Below are positions 1 to 8,280 of a DNA stretch of 64,000 nucleotides, in pieces. Below the pieces are notes generated by a model that saw nothing but the letters and a program-made list of their open reading frames with translations, made no database searches and was not told the origin of the DNA. The position numbers and the translations under genes were made by a program. Position 1 is the stretch's first letter. The number at the start of each line of letters is the position of its first letter. This DNA is from Candidatus Dormiibacterota bacterium (lineage in GTDB: Bacteria > Acidobacteriota > Polarisedimenticolia > Gp22-AA2): NCBI GenBank assembly GCA_035635555.1, contig DASQAT010000046.1, forward strand, positions 186,001-250,000, given 5' to 3'.

Positions 1-1
1 C

Positions 2-973
2 CTGAAAGGACTGGCGCTGGGCGGGCACGGCCTCGGCCGGGTCGCCGTACGGAGCGCTCCGGGAGAGTGGTTCATGGCGTACGGTCCCTTCGTACTCCTT
101 CTCTGTCTCGGGGGGCCCCTCCTGCTGCGGACGGTCCGCGACCGGCCGGGTCCCGGGGAGGATGACCGTGCGGCTCATCGCGCGGCGGTGGCGTTCGGCG
201 CCTGCGCCCTTCTGACGGCGCTGTTCTGCGAGGTGGCCTACGTCCGCGATCTGTTCGCCCCCACACCGCTGGCGCGCATGAACACGGTCTTCAAGCTTTA
301 CCGCTTCTCGTGGCTGCTCCTCGCCCTGGCGTCGTCGCTCTGGATCGAATCACTCCTCGGCCCGGTCCGGTCGAGGCTCGACGTCCGCCGGTGGGCGGGG
401 CGCGCGGTCGTGGCCCTGGTGGTGGGGGCGGCGCTCGTCTACCCGGTGTACGGCACGGCCGCCTGGTTGCGGGTGCGCCGGAACGAGGCGGCGCGTCAGG
501 AGGGAGCGGCCCGCGCGGCGCTCCTTCCGGGCGCCGACGCGGAGGCCCTGTTCCGGGCTCGACTCCCGGGGGATGCCGATGCGGCGGCCTTCCTGGCGCG
601 CTCGGCGGGCGGTGCGGAGGCGCTCGTGGAGGAGACGGGGGAGCCGTACACCTGGTCGTCGAGAATCTCCACCTTCAGCGGAGTGCCTTCGGTCCTGGGC
701 TGGGGGAATCACGAGGCGATCTGGCGGGGAGGCTGGGATGAAATCCAGAAACGGACGGCGGACATCGTCCTCGTCTACACGCGTCCCGGATCGCAGGAGG
801 CCTGCGATCGACTGCGCCGGTACGGCGCAAGATGGATCGTGGCGGGCGGACTCGAGAGGCTGCGCTACGGCCCATCGGTCGACGATTTCGGGAGACTGGC
901 CCGGCCGGTCTTCGCGAGCAAGGGGACCGCGGTCTACTCGGTCGACGATGTGTGCGCACGGGCGACTCGATGA
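2..973 (+). CDS. DUF2298 (YYY-type) multi-pass membrane protein, C-terminal part
   Basis: The reading frame is open from the window edge (frame starting at base 2), so the N-terminus lies outside; about 323 codons are visible. Hydrophobic stretches near the start and around bases 300-470 predict several membrane helices. The segment RMNTVFKLYRFSWLL is characteristic of the DUF2298/YYY family of large polytopic membrane proteins, which are usually encoded beside Agl23-like proteins and are thought to act in surface glycan or glycosyl-lipid metabolism. The soluble C-terminal part holds the YTWSSRISTFSGVPSVLGW and IVLVYTRPG segments. The stop codon overlaps the start of the next gene (ATGA), indicating translational coupling. 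The family call is confident; the substrate is unknown. Confidence 0.75.
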   Translation: MKGLALGGHGLGRVAVRSAPGEWFMAYGPFVLLLCLGGPLLLRTVRDRPGPGEDDRAAHRAAVAFGACALLTALFCEVAYVRDLFAPTPLARMNTVFKLYRFSWLLLALASSLWIESLLGPVRSRLDVRRWAGRAVVALVVGAALVYPVYGTAAWLRVRRNEAARQEGAARAALLPGADAEALFRARLPGDADAAAFLARSAGGAEALVEETGEPYTWSSRISTFSGVPSVLGWGNHEAIWRGGWDEIQKRTADIVLVYTRPGSQEACDRLRRYGARWIVAGGLERLRYGPSVDDFGRLARPVFASKGTAVYSVDDVCARATR

Positions 974-2490
974 ACGGCGAGCGGCCGGACGGCGGTTCTC
1001 CCGGACCCGGCGCGCTCGAGCGCGCGGCACCCTGGCTCCTGCTCGTGCTCGCGGGGAGCCTGCGCCTGCCGCGCCTGGACCTCCGCCCTCTGCATCACGA
1101 CGAGGGGACGAACGTCATCTTCCTGCTCCGCCTGCTGCGGGAGGGTGTCTACCAGTACGACCCGTCCAACTACCACGGCCCGCTGCTCTACGTTCTGAGC
1201 GTCGTGCCGCTGTTCCTGTGCGGGACGACGACGGTCGTGCTGCGCCTGACACCGGCCCTGCTGGGCACGGTCATGGCCGCACTGCCGTGGCTCCTGCGCC
1301 GGGAGCTGGGACGCGCCGCGGCCATCGCCGCCGGTGTGCTCCTGGCCGTGTCCCCGTCACTGGTCTACTACTCACGCGACAACATCCATGAGATCTACCT
1401 GGGCGTCCTGACGCTGCTCCTGGTGACGGCCGCCGTCCGCGGGGCGGTCTCGGGCCGGACGACGCTGTTCGCGCTGGCCGGGGCCGCGGCCGGCGGGATG
1501 ATCGCCACGAAGGAGACCGCCTGCCTGACTTTCCTGGCGCTCGCCACGGGACTCCTGGTGTCGAGGGGCGCGGGCCTGCCAAGACCCGGTCGCGCGGCCA
1601 TCGTCGCGTGTCTCGGAACGACGTGCCTGGTGGCGCTCGCGTTCTACAGTGACTTCTTCACCGACCTCGCCGCGCTGGTCCGCCCGTTCGAGGCGATCCG
1701 TCTGTGGGGAGCGCGAGGAGTGCGGGCCGACGGTCACGGCAAACCGTGGTGGTACTACCTCGCGATCCTGGGTCGGGAGGAGCCCGCGATCGTCCTTCTG
1801 GCCGTCTTGGGGACTGCGATTGCCCTGTGGAGGCGTGAGCGCTTCGCGATGTTTCTCACGGGGTGGAGCGGCGCCATCCTCCTCGCCTATTCCGCCATCC
1901 CCTACAAGACGCCCTGGCTGGTCCTCAATGCCGTCCTGCCCATGGCACTCCTCGGTGGGACGGTGTTCACCGGGGGACTCCCCGACGTCGGCGCGGCCGA
2001 CGAAGGACGATCGGGCGGAGCGCGCCGCCGGCTCGCCTGTCTCCTGGTCGCCCTGCTTGCAGGGATGTCCGCGCGCCGGGCCTACGTGGTGTCGTTCGTG
2101 CGCTACGACGACGATCGGACGAGCGAGCTCGTCTACGTGCAGACGCGGCGCGACGTCAATCGTCTCGTGGCCCGGATCGAGGACTTCGCGCGGAGTCGTC
2201 CCGAGGGACGCGACCTGCCGATCGAGATCCTGTCCCCCGACTATCTGCCGCTCAACTGGTATCTGCGCGACTTCACCGATGTCAGCTACTTCGGCAAGGT
2301 CACCGAGAGCCCCGGCGCCCCGGTGGTCATCGCGCGCTCCGACGCGGCCGATGAGGTGGAACTCCTCCTGGGCCCGGGCTACGCGCGGTCCATCTACCCG
2401 CTCCGGCCCGGAGTCGACCTCTGCCTGTTCCTGCGCGAGAGCGGGACTCTTCCGACGCCGCCGGAGGAGTCCCGGCCGGGTCGCTTGTAA
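970..2490 (+). CDS. Agl23-like (TIGR03663) membrane protein, putative glycosyltransferase/flippase-associated
   Basis: A 506-residue polytopic membrane protein whose ATG overlaps the stop of the DUF2298 gene. The N-terminal loop carries HHDEGTN (residues 42-48) and YDPSNYHGPLLY (63-74), the hallmark of the TIGR03663 family named flippase activity-associated protein Agl23, which resembles GT39/PMT-type glycosyltransferases with an acidic residue in the first outer loop. About ten hydrophobic segments follow, then a soluble domain after residue 380. The pairing with a DUF2298 protein is the standard arrangement for both families. A role in adding sugars to a lipid-linked or surface glycan is inferred from the family; the substrate cannot be read from the sequence. 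Confidence 0.8.
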   Translation: MNGERPDGGSPGPGALERAAPWLLLVLAGSLRLPRLDLRPLHHDEGTNVIFLLRLLREGVYQYDPSNYHGPLLYVLSVVPLFLCGTTTVVLRLTPALLGTVMAALPWLLRRELGRAAAIAAGVLLAVSPSLVYYSRDNIHEIYLGVLTLLLVTAAVRGAVSGRTTLFALAGAAAGGMIATKETACLTFLALATGLLVSRGAGLPRPGRAAIVACLGTTCLVALAFYSDFFTDLAALVRPFEAIRLWGARGVRADGHGKPWWYYLAILGREEPAIVLLAVLGTAIALWRRERFAMFLTGWSGAILLAYSAIPYKTPWLVLNAVLPMALLGGTVFTGGLPDVGAADEGRSGGARRRLACLLVALLAGMSARRAYVVSFVRYDDDRTSELVYVQTRRDVNRLVARIEDFARSRPEGRDLPIEILSPDYLPLNWYLRDFTDVSYFGKVTESPGAPVVIARSDAADEVELLLGPGYARSIYPLRPGVDLCLFLRESGTLPTPPEESRPGRL

Positions 2491-2513
2491 GCGGGCGCGC
2501 GCCCGGATAGAAT
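2485..2513 (+). promoter_or_regulatory. Promoter for DUF2203 gene (TTGTAA-17-TAGAAT)
   Basis: TTGTAA (2485-2490) and TAGAAT (2508-2513) are separated by 17 bp. The -35 box includes the stop codon of the Agl23-like gene. The ATG at 2521 begins 8 bases after the -10 box, so transcription would start at or next to the start codon, implying a leaderless message. Confidence 0.55.
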
Positions 2514-2520
2514 CAGCGCC

Positions 2521-2982
2521 ATGGGGAGATCGAACTCGATGAGCGCCACACAGGGCTTCGCGCGGTTGTTCACGGTGGATGAGGCGAACGCATTGATACC
2601 GGGTCTCCGGCCGGTCGTGGAGGACCTGCTGGGCACGTTCCGCGAGATCAGGACGGAAATCGAGGGCGCGGCCGGACAATCGGACCTGCCACCGGGCAGC
2701 CCGGAGCTCGCCAGGCATCTGGAGGAGCGGGGCATCGCTCCGCGGCTTTTCGACAGGGTCAAGTCACTGGTGCAGCAGATTCACGCGAGCGGCTGCCTGG
2801 TGAACGGCCCGGAGGCGGGCCTGATCGATTTTCCGTGCCTGTTCAACAACGAGATCGTGTTCCTGTGCTGGAAGTACGGTGAGCCCGGGATCGGATACTG
2901 GCATCGAATTCCGGACGGTTTCGCCGGCCGCCGGCCGCTCCTGGACATGTCGGTCCCGGAGGAGGACATGCGGGTTCACTGA
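2521..2982 (+). CDS. DUF2203 family protein
   Basis: A 153-residue soluble protein matching the DUF2203 family: an N-terminal FTVDEANALIPGLRPVV helix, a central helical region, and a C-terminal block with GLIDFPCLFNNEIVFLCWK followed by GEPGIGYWH and GFAGRRPL. The function of the family is not established; it is widespread in Acidobacteriota, Chloroflexi and related groups. There are two possible starts. ATG 2521 has no Shine-Dalgarno sequence but sits where the promoter would begin transcription. ATG 2539 has GGGGAG about ten bases upstream and would leave a very short leader. The upstream start is kept because both fit the same transcript. It is convergent with the LOG-family gene, 29 bp away. 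Confidence 0.75.
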   Translation: MGRSNSMSATQGFARLFTVDEANALIPGLRPVVEDLLGTFREIRTEIEGAAGQSDLPPGSPELARHLEERGIAPRLFDRVKSLVQQIHASGCLVNGPEAGLIDFPCLFNNEIVFLCWKYGEPGIGYWHRIPDGFAGRRPLLDMSVPEEDMRVH

Positions 2983-3011
2983 GAGGCGGAGCGAGAGGAC
3001 GGGTCGGGGAT

Positions 3012-3761
3012 CTAGGTGCGCAGGTGATGGCCGTTGGTCTGGGCACGGCGCCGCCACCCCTCGCGCACGAGACGGCAGACCTCCTGGGCGTCGTCGGTGA
3101 CGGTGAACAGGCGCTGATCGTCCCGGCTGATCATTCCGCCTCCCAGCATTTCACGACGCATCCAGCCGACCATTCCCTTCCAGAACGCGCGACCAATCAT
3201 GATGACGGGGAAATTGTCCACCTTGTGCGTCTGGACCAGGGTGAGCGCCTCGAACGCCTCGTCGAGAGTTCCGTATCCGCCCGGGAAGACGACGTAGGCG
3301 CAGGCGTACTTGATGAACATCACTTTGCGCGCGAAAAAATAGTTGAAATTGATCAGGGTGTCGATGTGCCGGTTGGGACGGTGTTCGAAGGGCAGCCTGA
3401 TGTTCAGACCGATCGATCGGCCGCCGCCCCGCCGCGCCCCCAGGTTGGCGGCCTCCATGATTCCGGGTCCTCCTCCGGTGATGATCGAGAACCCCTCGCG
3501 CGCGAGCGCCTGGGACACCTGGACGGCCTTGCGGTAATGACGCGAGCCTCTGCGCACGCGCGACCCGCCGAAAATGGAGACGGCCGGCTCGATCGGACGG
3601 AGCGTCTCGAATCCTTCCACGAACTCGCCCATGATCTTGAACAGAGTCCAGGTGTCCTTGGGCGCGACGTCCCGCATGGAACGCGCCCTCGGGGCCTGCG
3701 GGGCGGGGTCGTCGGAGTCCGGCTCGTCCTGGGATGTATCGAGTCTTGGCGGGCGCTTCAC
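3012..3761 (-). CDS. LOG family protein (TIGR00730 Rossmann fold)
   Basis: The protein carries both signatures of the LOG/TIGR00730 family: GGGPGIMEA (residues 97-105) and PGGYGTLDE (160-168), in a Rossmann-like nucleotide-binding fold. Characterised members are cytokinin riboside 5'-monophosphate phosphoribohydrolases; many bacterial ones probably act as nucleotide monophosphate hydrolases. The frame is open up to 3815, but a promoter at 3787-3815 would start transcription near 3780. The GTG at 3761, with GAGG five bases upstream, is therefore preferred, giving 249 residues with a charged, Pro/Asp-rich N-terminal extension of about 35 residues. It is divergent from the RlmD-type gene. The family is certain; the physiological substrate is not. 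Confidence 0.85.
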   Translation of the reverse strand: MKRPPRLDTSQDEPDSDDPAPQAPRARSMRDVAPKDTWTLFKIMGEFVEGFETLRPIEPAVSIFGGSRVRRGSRHYRKAVQVSQALAREGFSIITGGGPGIMEAANLGARRGGGRSIGLNIRLPFEHRPNRHIDTLINFNYFFARKVMFIKYACAYVVFPGGYGTLDEAFEALTLVQTHKVDNFPVIMIGRAFWKGMVGWMRREMLGGGMISRDDQRLFTVTDDAQEVCRLVREGWRRRAQTNGHHLRT

Positions 3762-3786
3762 TCTCACCTCATGATGGTGCGGGGAG

Positions 3787-3815
3787 AATATAGGTCGTGC
3801 CGGCGGGCCGAACAA
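3787..3815 (-). promoter_or_regulatory. Promoter for LOG-family gene (TTGTTC-17-TATATT)
   Basis: On the minus strand TTGTTC (3815-3810) and TATATT (3792-3787) are spaced by 17 bp. The predicted start of transcription, about 3780, lies downstream of the longest possible ORF start and decides in favour of the GTG at 3761. Confidence 0.5.
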
Positions 3816-3901
3816 CCGCTCCGGGCCGCGCCCCCTGGCGCGTCGCGGGCGCGCGGACTCCGGATCGTTCCGCCCGCGCGAGGCGGCACCGGGGCGGGAG
3901 G

Positions 3902-5278
3902 ATGAGTCGAGTGTCGCCGCCGGTTCGCCAAGGGGACGAGCTCACGCTTCAGATCGTGGACCTGGCCTTCGGGGGCCAGGGTGTCGCCCGCGTGTCCGGC
4001 TATGTCGTGTTCGTGGACAACGCCCTGCCGGATGAGACCGTGCGTGCGCGCATCCGCCGTGTCCGTCAGGGCTACGCCGATGCGGAGAGCATCGAAATCG
4101 TCGCGCCTTCCTCCCTGAGAGTCGCGCCTCCGTGCCGGTACTATGGTGAATGCGGCGGCTGCGACCTGCAGCACCTGGCCCGGCCGGCCCAGGCGGAGGC
4201 CAAGCGCGGGCAGGTCACCGCCCTCCTCCGGCGGGTCGCGGGTCTTTCGGATCCTCCCGTGCGGGAGGCCGTGGCGGCGGGCGATCCACTGCTGTACCGC
4301 TTTCGGATCGACTTCGACTGGGGCGCGTCGCGCGAGGGCCGGTCGGGGCTCGGGCTGCACAGGGCAGGCCATCCCGCGGATATCGTGCCGGTCGAGACCT
4401 GTCTCCTGATCCCCGAGGCGGCCAACAGGATCCGGGCCTTCCTGGAGCGCCGGGCCGCGGAGAAGGGACTGGCGCCACGCGATCCACGAAGGCGCCGGGG
4501 TCTGCTGCGTCGCGCCGGGATCCAGATGGCGCGCACGACAGGGGAGATCCTGCTCACGCTGGAGACGCATCGGGGCGACCCTCCCGCGCTCCTGGGTCTG
4601 GCGCGCGAAACGGCGCGCGCCTTTCCACGCATCGTCGGCATCGTGCGCCGGGAGCACGACCGTCACGGTCGGAGTTTCGGCGCGTCGATCCTGCACGGGC
4701 GGGATCATCTGTTCGAGGAGGTCGACGGGGACCGCATGAAGATCCCCGCCGGGGCGTTCTTCCAGCCGAACGCGACGGCCTGGGGCCTCCTGCGCGGCGC
4801 CGTCGAGAAGGAGCTCGAGGCGGGACGAGAGGAGACCGTGCTGGAGCTCTACTGCGGTGTGGGGTTCTTCACCCTCGCGATGGCCCGCCGCTGTCAGCAG
4901 GTCGTGGCGATCGACGTGTCGCGCGAGGCGGTCGCCGCGGCCCGCGACAATGCCGCCCGGGCGGGGCTCGGGAACGTCCGGTGGCTGTGTCACGACGTGG
5001 GAGAGGGACTCGCGGAGCTTCTGGAGGAGACGCGTTTCGACGCGATCCTCCTCGATCCGCCGCGTACCGGTCTGCCCCCGGGTGCGGCGCGTGTCCTGGC
5101 GCGCACCGCAGCCAGGCGCATCGTGTACGTCTCGTGCGATCCGGCCACGCTGGCCCGCGATCTCGGGATCCTCGTCGGGGAGGGCTCCTTCCGACTGCGG
5201 TCGGTCGTGCCGCTCGACCTGTTCCCCCAGACGCACCACGTGGAATGCGTGGTCCGGTTGGAGAGGTCCGCGGCGTGA
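3902..5278 (+). CDS. rlmD: 23S rRNA (uracil-C5)-methyltransferase, RlmD/TrmA family
   Basis: The 458-residue protein has an N-terminal TRAM RNA-binding domain (about residues 8-67). An iron-sulfur motif follows, with C78, C84 and C87 (CGGC) and a further Cys in VETCLLIP. The C-terminus is an AdoMet methyltransferase domain with LELYCGVGFFTLAMA, the LLDPPRTGL motif and the catalytic YVSCDPATLARDL (Cys at about 412). This is the RlmD/RumA architecture that forms m5U in 23S rRNA; RlmC or a tRNA-specific relative cannot be fully excluded. The ATG at 3902 abuts GGGAGG. The in-frame GTG at 3911 has better spacing to the same sequence and may be the true start. Confidence 0.85.
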   Translation: MSRVSPPVRQGDELTLQIVDLAFGGQGVARVSGYVVFVDNALPDETVRARIRRVRQGYADAESIEIVAPSSLRVAPPCRYYGECGGCDLQHLARPAQAEAKRGQVTALLRRVAGLSDPPVREAVAAGDPLLYRFRIDFDWGASREGRSGLGLHRAGHPADIVPVETCLLIPEAANRIRAFLERRAAEKGLAPRDPRRRRGLLRRAGIQMARTTGEILLTLETHRGDPPALLGLARETARAFPRIVGIVRREHDRHGRSFGASILHGRDHLFEEVDGDRMKIPAGAFFQPNATAWGLLRGAVEKELEAGREETVLELYCGVGFFTLAMARRCQQVVAIDVSREAVAAARDNAARAGLGNVRWLCHDVGEGLAELLEETRFDAILLDPPRTGLPPGAARVLARTAARRIVYVSCDPATLARDLGILVGEGSFRLRSVVPLDLFPQTHHVECVVRLERSAA

Positions 5279-5300
5279 AGCGGTGGTCCGTCGTCCGGGT

Positions 5301-6047
5301 TCAGCGGGCGGCCCGCCTGGCCTGGGCCTGAACGCCGCGCAAGCGCAGGATGCCCGCGGAGACCAGGTTGAACAGGACCGAGTAGCACTCGAACTCGCCC
5401 TGTCTCGCCAGACCGGCGATCTCCGCGAGGGTCCGCGAGCCGTCGACCAGGGCCAGGAGCTTCTTGTCCTCGGTGCCGAGGTCGGGCCGGGCTCCGACCT
5501 GCTCGGGGCCGATGGCCGCTTCCAGGATTTGCGAGTCGTCGGTGAAGAGGGTGCGAATCTTGGCCCACTCGTCGAGGCGGTGGATCCCCTCCATGATGAC
5601 CTTGGTGGTCGACATCGACAGGGTGATCTTCTCTTTGGCGTCAGTCGCTCCCTCCAGGAACTCGAACAGACCCGAGCGCCAGTGGAACAGGGAGTAGACG
5701 ATCTCCAGAACCTGCTGTTTGACCGCCCACAGCAGCTGGTCGGCCGTGATGAAGCCCATCCGGACCAGAACCTTTCCGTGCCGGGTCGTCTCGTCGATCT
5801 TGGAGGCCGAGACCGCGTTCTGCTCCGGGGTGATGATGCCTTTGCGCACCAGGAAATTTCCAAGACTGTTGCGAACCGAGTTGGATCGCGCGAAGACGAT
5901 CTCACCGAGCTCCCAGTGCAGCGAGCGGGTCTCCGCGCCGCGCATGAGCCTCAGGACGCCCGTCTTCTTGGACATTCCCAGGAGACCGAAAATGTCCGCG
6001 AGGTTGATGGCGCCCAGATCGCCGCTCAGAATGCTCTTTCCGTTCAT
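5301..6047 (-). CDS. DUF4388 domain-containing protein
   Basis: The 248-residue soluble protein begins LSGDLGAINLADIFGLLGMSK, the typical opening of the DUF4388 (PATAN-like) domain. That domain is common in Deltaproteobacteria and Acidobacteriota, where it is linked to signal transduction and motility regulators. The middle part (about residues 65-135) resembles paired helical repeats of the same family (VRKGIITPEQ, VRMGFITADQ). The C-terminal third is predicted to be helical, winged-helix-like (ALVDGSRTLAEIAGLARQGEF). The start at 6047 is preceded by a G-rich Shine-Dalgarno run; the frame continues upstream without good starts. It is convergent with the methyltransferase gene at 22 bp. The ligand or partner is unknown. 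Confidence 0.7.
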   Translation of the reverse strand: MNGKSILSGDLGAINLADIFGLLGMSKKTGVLRLMRGAETRSLHWELGEIVFARSNSVRNSLGNFLVRKGIITPEQNAVSASKIDETTRHGKVLVRMGFITADQLLWAVKQQVLEIVYSLFHWRSGLFEFLEGATDAKEKITLSMSTTKVIMEGIHRLDEWAKIRTLFTDDSQILEAAIGPEQVGARPDLGTEDKKLLALVDGSRTLAEIAGLARQGEFECYSVLFNLVSAGILRLRGVQAQARRAAR

Positions 6048-6149
6048 CGCGACCCCCCCGCGGAGGTCACGATCCGGGGGCCGGGTCCGCTGCCCGAATG
6101 GCGGCCGATCACGATGCTGTATGCGCGCCGCAAGGCGCCCGAAATGACC

Positions 6150-6178
6150 TTGACACCACCAGGGGCTCCCCGTACACT
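6150..6178 (+). promoter_or_regulatory. Strong sigma-70-type promoter (TTGACA-17-TACACT)
   Basis: A perfect -35 box TTGACA (6150-6155) is separated by exactly 17 bp from TACACT (6173-6178). The start of transcription would be near 6185, about 120 bases upstream of the Cys-rich lipoprotein gene. It is one of the best consensus matches in the window. Confidence 0.65.
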
Positions 6179-6304
6179 TAGCCCGCGTTCGCGGTGCCTT
6201 TTCGCTCCAAGTCGCTGATTTGCGGGCCTTCCGGGCCACCGACGCCCCCGAGCGCGGGCTCGCGTCGCGACCCACGCCGCCGACGCCCTGGAGACTTCGA
6301 ACTG

Positions 6305-7279
6305 ATGACGTCGAGGACCATCCGCTCCGCCATTCTTCCCGTGGCCGTGCTCGCTGCTCTGTCGTGCAGCAAGACCGAGGACACGGCCCCCGAACGCCGG
6401 CTGTTCGGCGATCCACCCATCATGAGGTCGGTGAACTTCGACCATATCGACGACACAGGGAACGAGGTGCCGGGCTTCGGCACCAAGGCTTTCATCATGT
6501 GTGACTTCACTGAAATCGTCGTCAGGCAGGCCTGTTACCTCGGCGCCGGTGCCGACCTTCAGGCCATGGCCGGGGGTGGCTGGACGTACGACAGCGACGC
6601 GGGGAAGGGTTTCATCGGCAACAATCCCACGACCGAGCCGGGGATATTCATTGAGGGGACCTATGGGGAAGCAATCTTCAAGGTCACCGTGACCGATCCC
6701 AATTCGACGACCGCGCAGAACAACCTTCTCCTGGTGGGAGCGAGCTATGTGCCCCCGACCGGTTCTAGCCCCCGGACCGAAACCACGCTCGTCCTTTTCG
6801 ATGACGGGCAATTCAGCAAGTTCAAGAACACTCAGCAGAACATCGCCGTGGGGGATGTTTGTGTCGTCAATCCGGATGGCTCCTGCGACTGCACCCTGGC
6901 ATCGTGGGATGTGACCTCGGGTGACATCACCGCCAAGGATGACGTCTGGACGCGCAGGATCGCGTTTGTCAACAGTCAGGTCCAACCCCTCCTGAAAGAC
7001 TGCATCATGCGTGACAGAGCCGAAACACTCGCCTCGGCGCCACCTGGGTCGACCCTCACGTTCACGGTCGAGGCGGTCGATCGTCAAGGGAACCTGACCA
7101 CCTGGCCCACCAAGCTGGTCGGCGTCACCGATTCCAATTTCGGCAAGTTCGCCTGCAACGGAGACTCGTGCGGCTGCTGCTTCCTGTGGACCGGGTCGCC
7201 TGCCGACCCGCAGTGCAACGGCCTTCCGGGGATGACCAGTCCGACCTTCCCCGACGGAATGTGCAAGGCCTTCGGTTAG
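6305..7279 (+). CDS. Hypothetical Cys-rich lipoprotein
   Basis: No family is recognised. The 324-residue product starts with a basic N-terminus and a hydrophobic stretch ending in a lipobox-like ALSC (Cys21), so it is probably a lipoprotein. The mature part is Thr/Asp/Gly-rich, beta-like and carries about a dozen further cysteines, including SCDC and a CNGDSCGCC cluster near the C-terminus. This suggests disulfides or metal binding outside the cytoplasm. Codon choice is visibly less GC-extreme than in its neighbours. The gene stands alone between convergent and divergent neighbours with its own near-consensus promoter 120 bases upstream. Start 6305 is chosen because it gives a proper signal peptide; the frame is open further upstream. 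Confidence 0.6.
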   Translation: MTSRTIRSAILPVAVLAALSCSKTEDTAPERRLFGDPPIMRSVNFDHIDDTGNEVPGFGTKAFIMCDFTEIVVRQACYLGAGADLQAMAGGGWTYDSDAGKGFIGNNPTTEPGIFIEGTYGEAIFKVTVTDPNSTTAQNNLLLVGASYVPPTGSSPRTETTLVLFDDGQFSKFKNTQQNIAVGDVCVVNPDGSCDCTLASWDVTSGDITAKDDVWTRRIAFVNSQVQPLLKDCIMRDRAETLASAPPGSTLTFTVEAVDRQGNLTTWPTKLVGVTDSNFGKFACNGDSCGCCFLWTGSPADPQCNGLPGMTSPTFPDGMCKAFG

Positions 7280-7404
7280 CGCCTGCAGGCCAGCGAAAGT
7301 CATCGCACCTCACCTCGAATGGCGCCCGGCACGCACGTGATTACCGACCGGCACTCCGCGCCGGCGGACCCGTTTCCCGAATGTAATTTCACGCCGGAGT
7401 CAGA

Positions 7405-8280
7405 TCAAGGAAGGGTGCTGAGCAGGCGCGCGATCCGCCCGGCCATCTCGGGTGTGATGGTGCGCGCCTGCAAGGCCAGCCCGGAGGAGCGCAGCGCCAG
7501 GATTCGGTGCAGGCGCCGCAGGTCCGCAGGAAGAGTGCGCAGTGCATCGGAGTGCAGGCGAAGGGTCGCGATGTCCCCTCGGGAGATTGGTCCCGTCAAG
7601 GCTTTGACGGGACCGAGCCGCGCCACGTTCTCGATGGTCCCGCGGATCAGCGGAAGATAGAGGCGGGCCGCCTGTCGTGTTCCCAGCCCCAGGCCGCGGG
7701 CCGCCTCGAAGCCAGCCGCCAGGAACGCCACGAGGTCGTTCGAGAGGGTGCAGGCGATGAGGTGATACAGAGCCTTGGCCTCGCGTGGAATGGTGACGGG
7801 GAGGCCTCCCAGATCGAGGACCAGCCTGCGGAGGACGCGCACGGCGCGCGGGTCCCCTTCGATGGCGAACGGAGTCCCCTGGAAGTCCGTGTCGGAGCGC
7901 GAGGCCGCGATGCTCGCGAGCGGATGCACCGAGGCCACCAGAGCACCCCGCCGCCGCAAAGGCTCGAGCGCCGCCGACGAGACGGCGCCGCTGCAATGGG
8001 CCACGACGCGCCCGGCCCACGGCAGGCGGGCACGCGCGAGCTCGCGCCCCACGGGAACCACCTCGCGATCGGGCGTGGCGATGAGGACGAGCCCCGCCCG
8101 GGCCGCCGCTTGCACGTTCGAGGCCGTCGGTTCTCCGGCGCCTATGAAGGCGCGGGCCTGGCGCGCCGAGCGCAAGGATCGGCAGGCCAATCCGGTCGGC
8201 GCGTAGCCGTGCCGCATCAGGAGCCGGCCGAGCGTCCTTCCGAGCCTCCCCGCCCCGATCAGGGCGAACTCCTTCTTCAT
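7405..8280 (-). CDS. Rossmann-fold/DUF2520 domain protein
   Basis: A 291-residue protein with an N-terminal NAD(P)-binding Rossmann motif GAGRLG (residues 9-14) and a C-terminal DUF2520 domain containing LYHLIACTLSND and LTGPISRGD. The family resembles short 6-phosphogluconate/pyrroline-5-carboxylate dehydrogenase-type oxidoreductases; its substrate is unproven. The ATG overlaps the stop of the RluA-family gene by four bases (8277-8280), making it the last gene of the ileS-lspA-lgt-rluA operon. The downstream spacer to 7279 has only a short GC hairpin (7348-7364) without a T-run. Confidence 0.8.
   Translation of the reverse strand: MKKEFALIGAGRLGRTLGRLLMRHGYAPTGLACRSLRSARQARAFIGAGEPTASNVQAAARAGLVLIATPDREVVPVGRELARARLPWAGRVVAHCSGAVSSAALEPLRRRGALVASVHPLASIAASRSDTDFQGTPFAIEGDPRAVRVLRRLVLDLGGLPVTIPREAKALYHLIACTLSNDLVAFLAAGFEAARGLGLGTRQAARLYLPLIRGTIENVARLGPVKALTGPISRGDIATLRLHSDALRTLPADLRRLHRILALRSSGLALQARTITPEMAGRIARLLSTLP

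Noticed and set aside
7348-7364. GC hairpin between the convergent lipoprotein and DUF2520 genes as a bidirectional terminator
   Set aside because: The stem is only five base pairs and no T-run follows on either strand.
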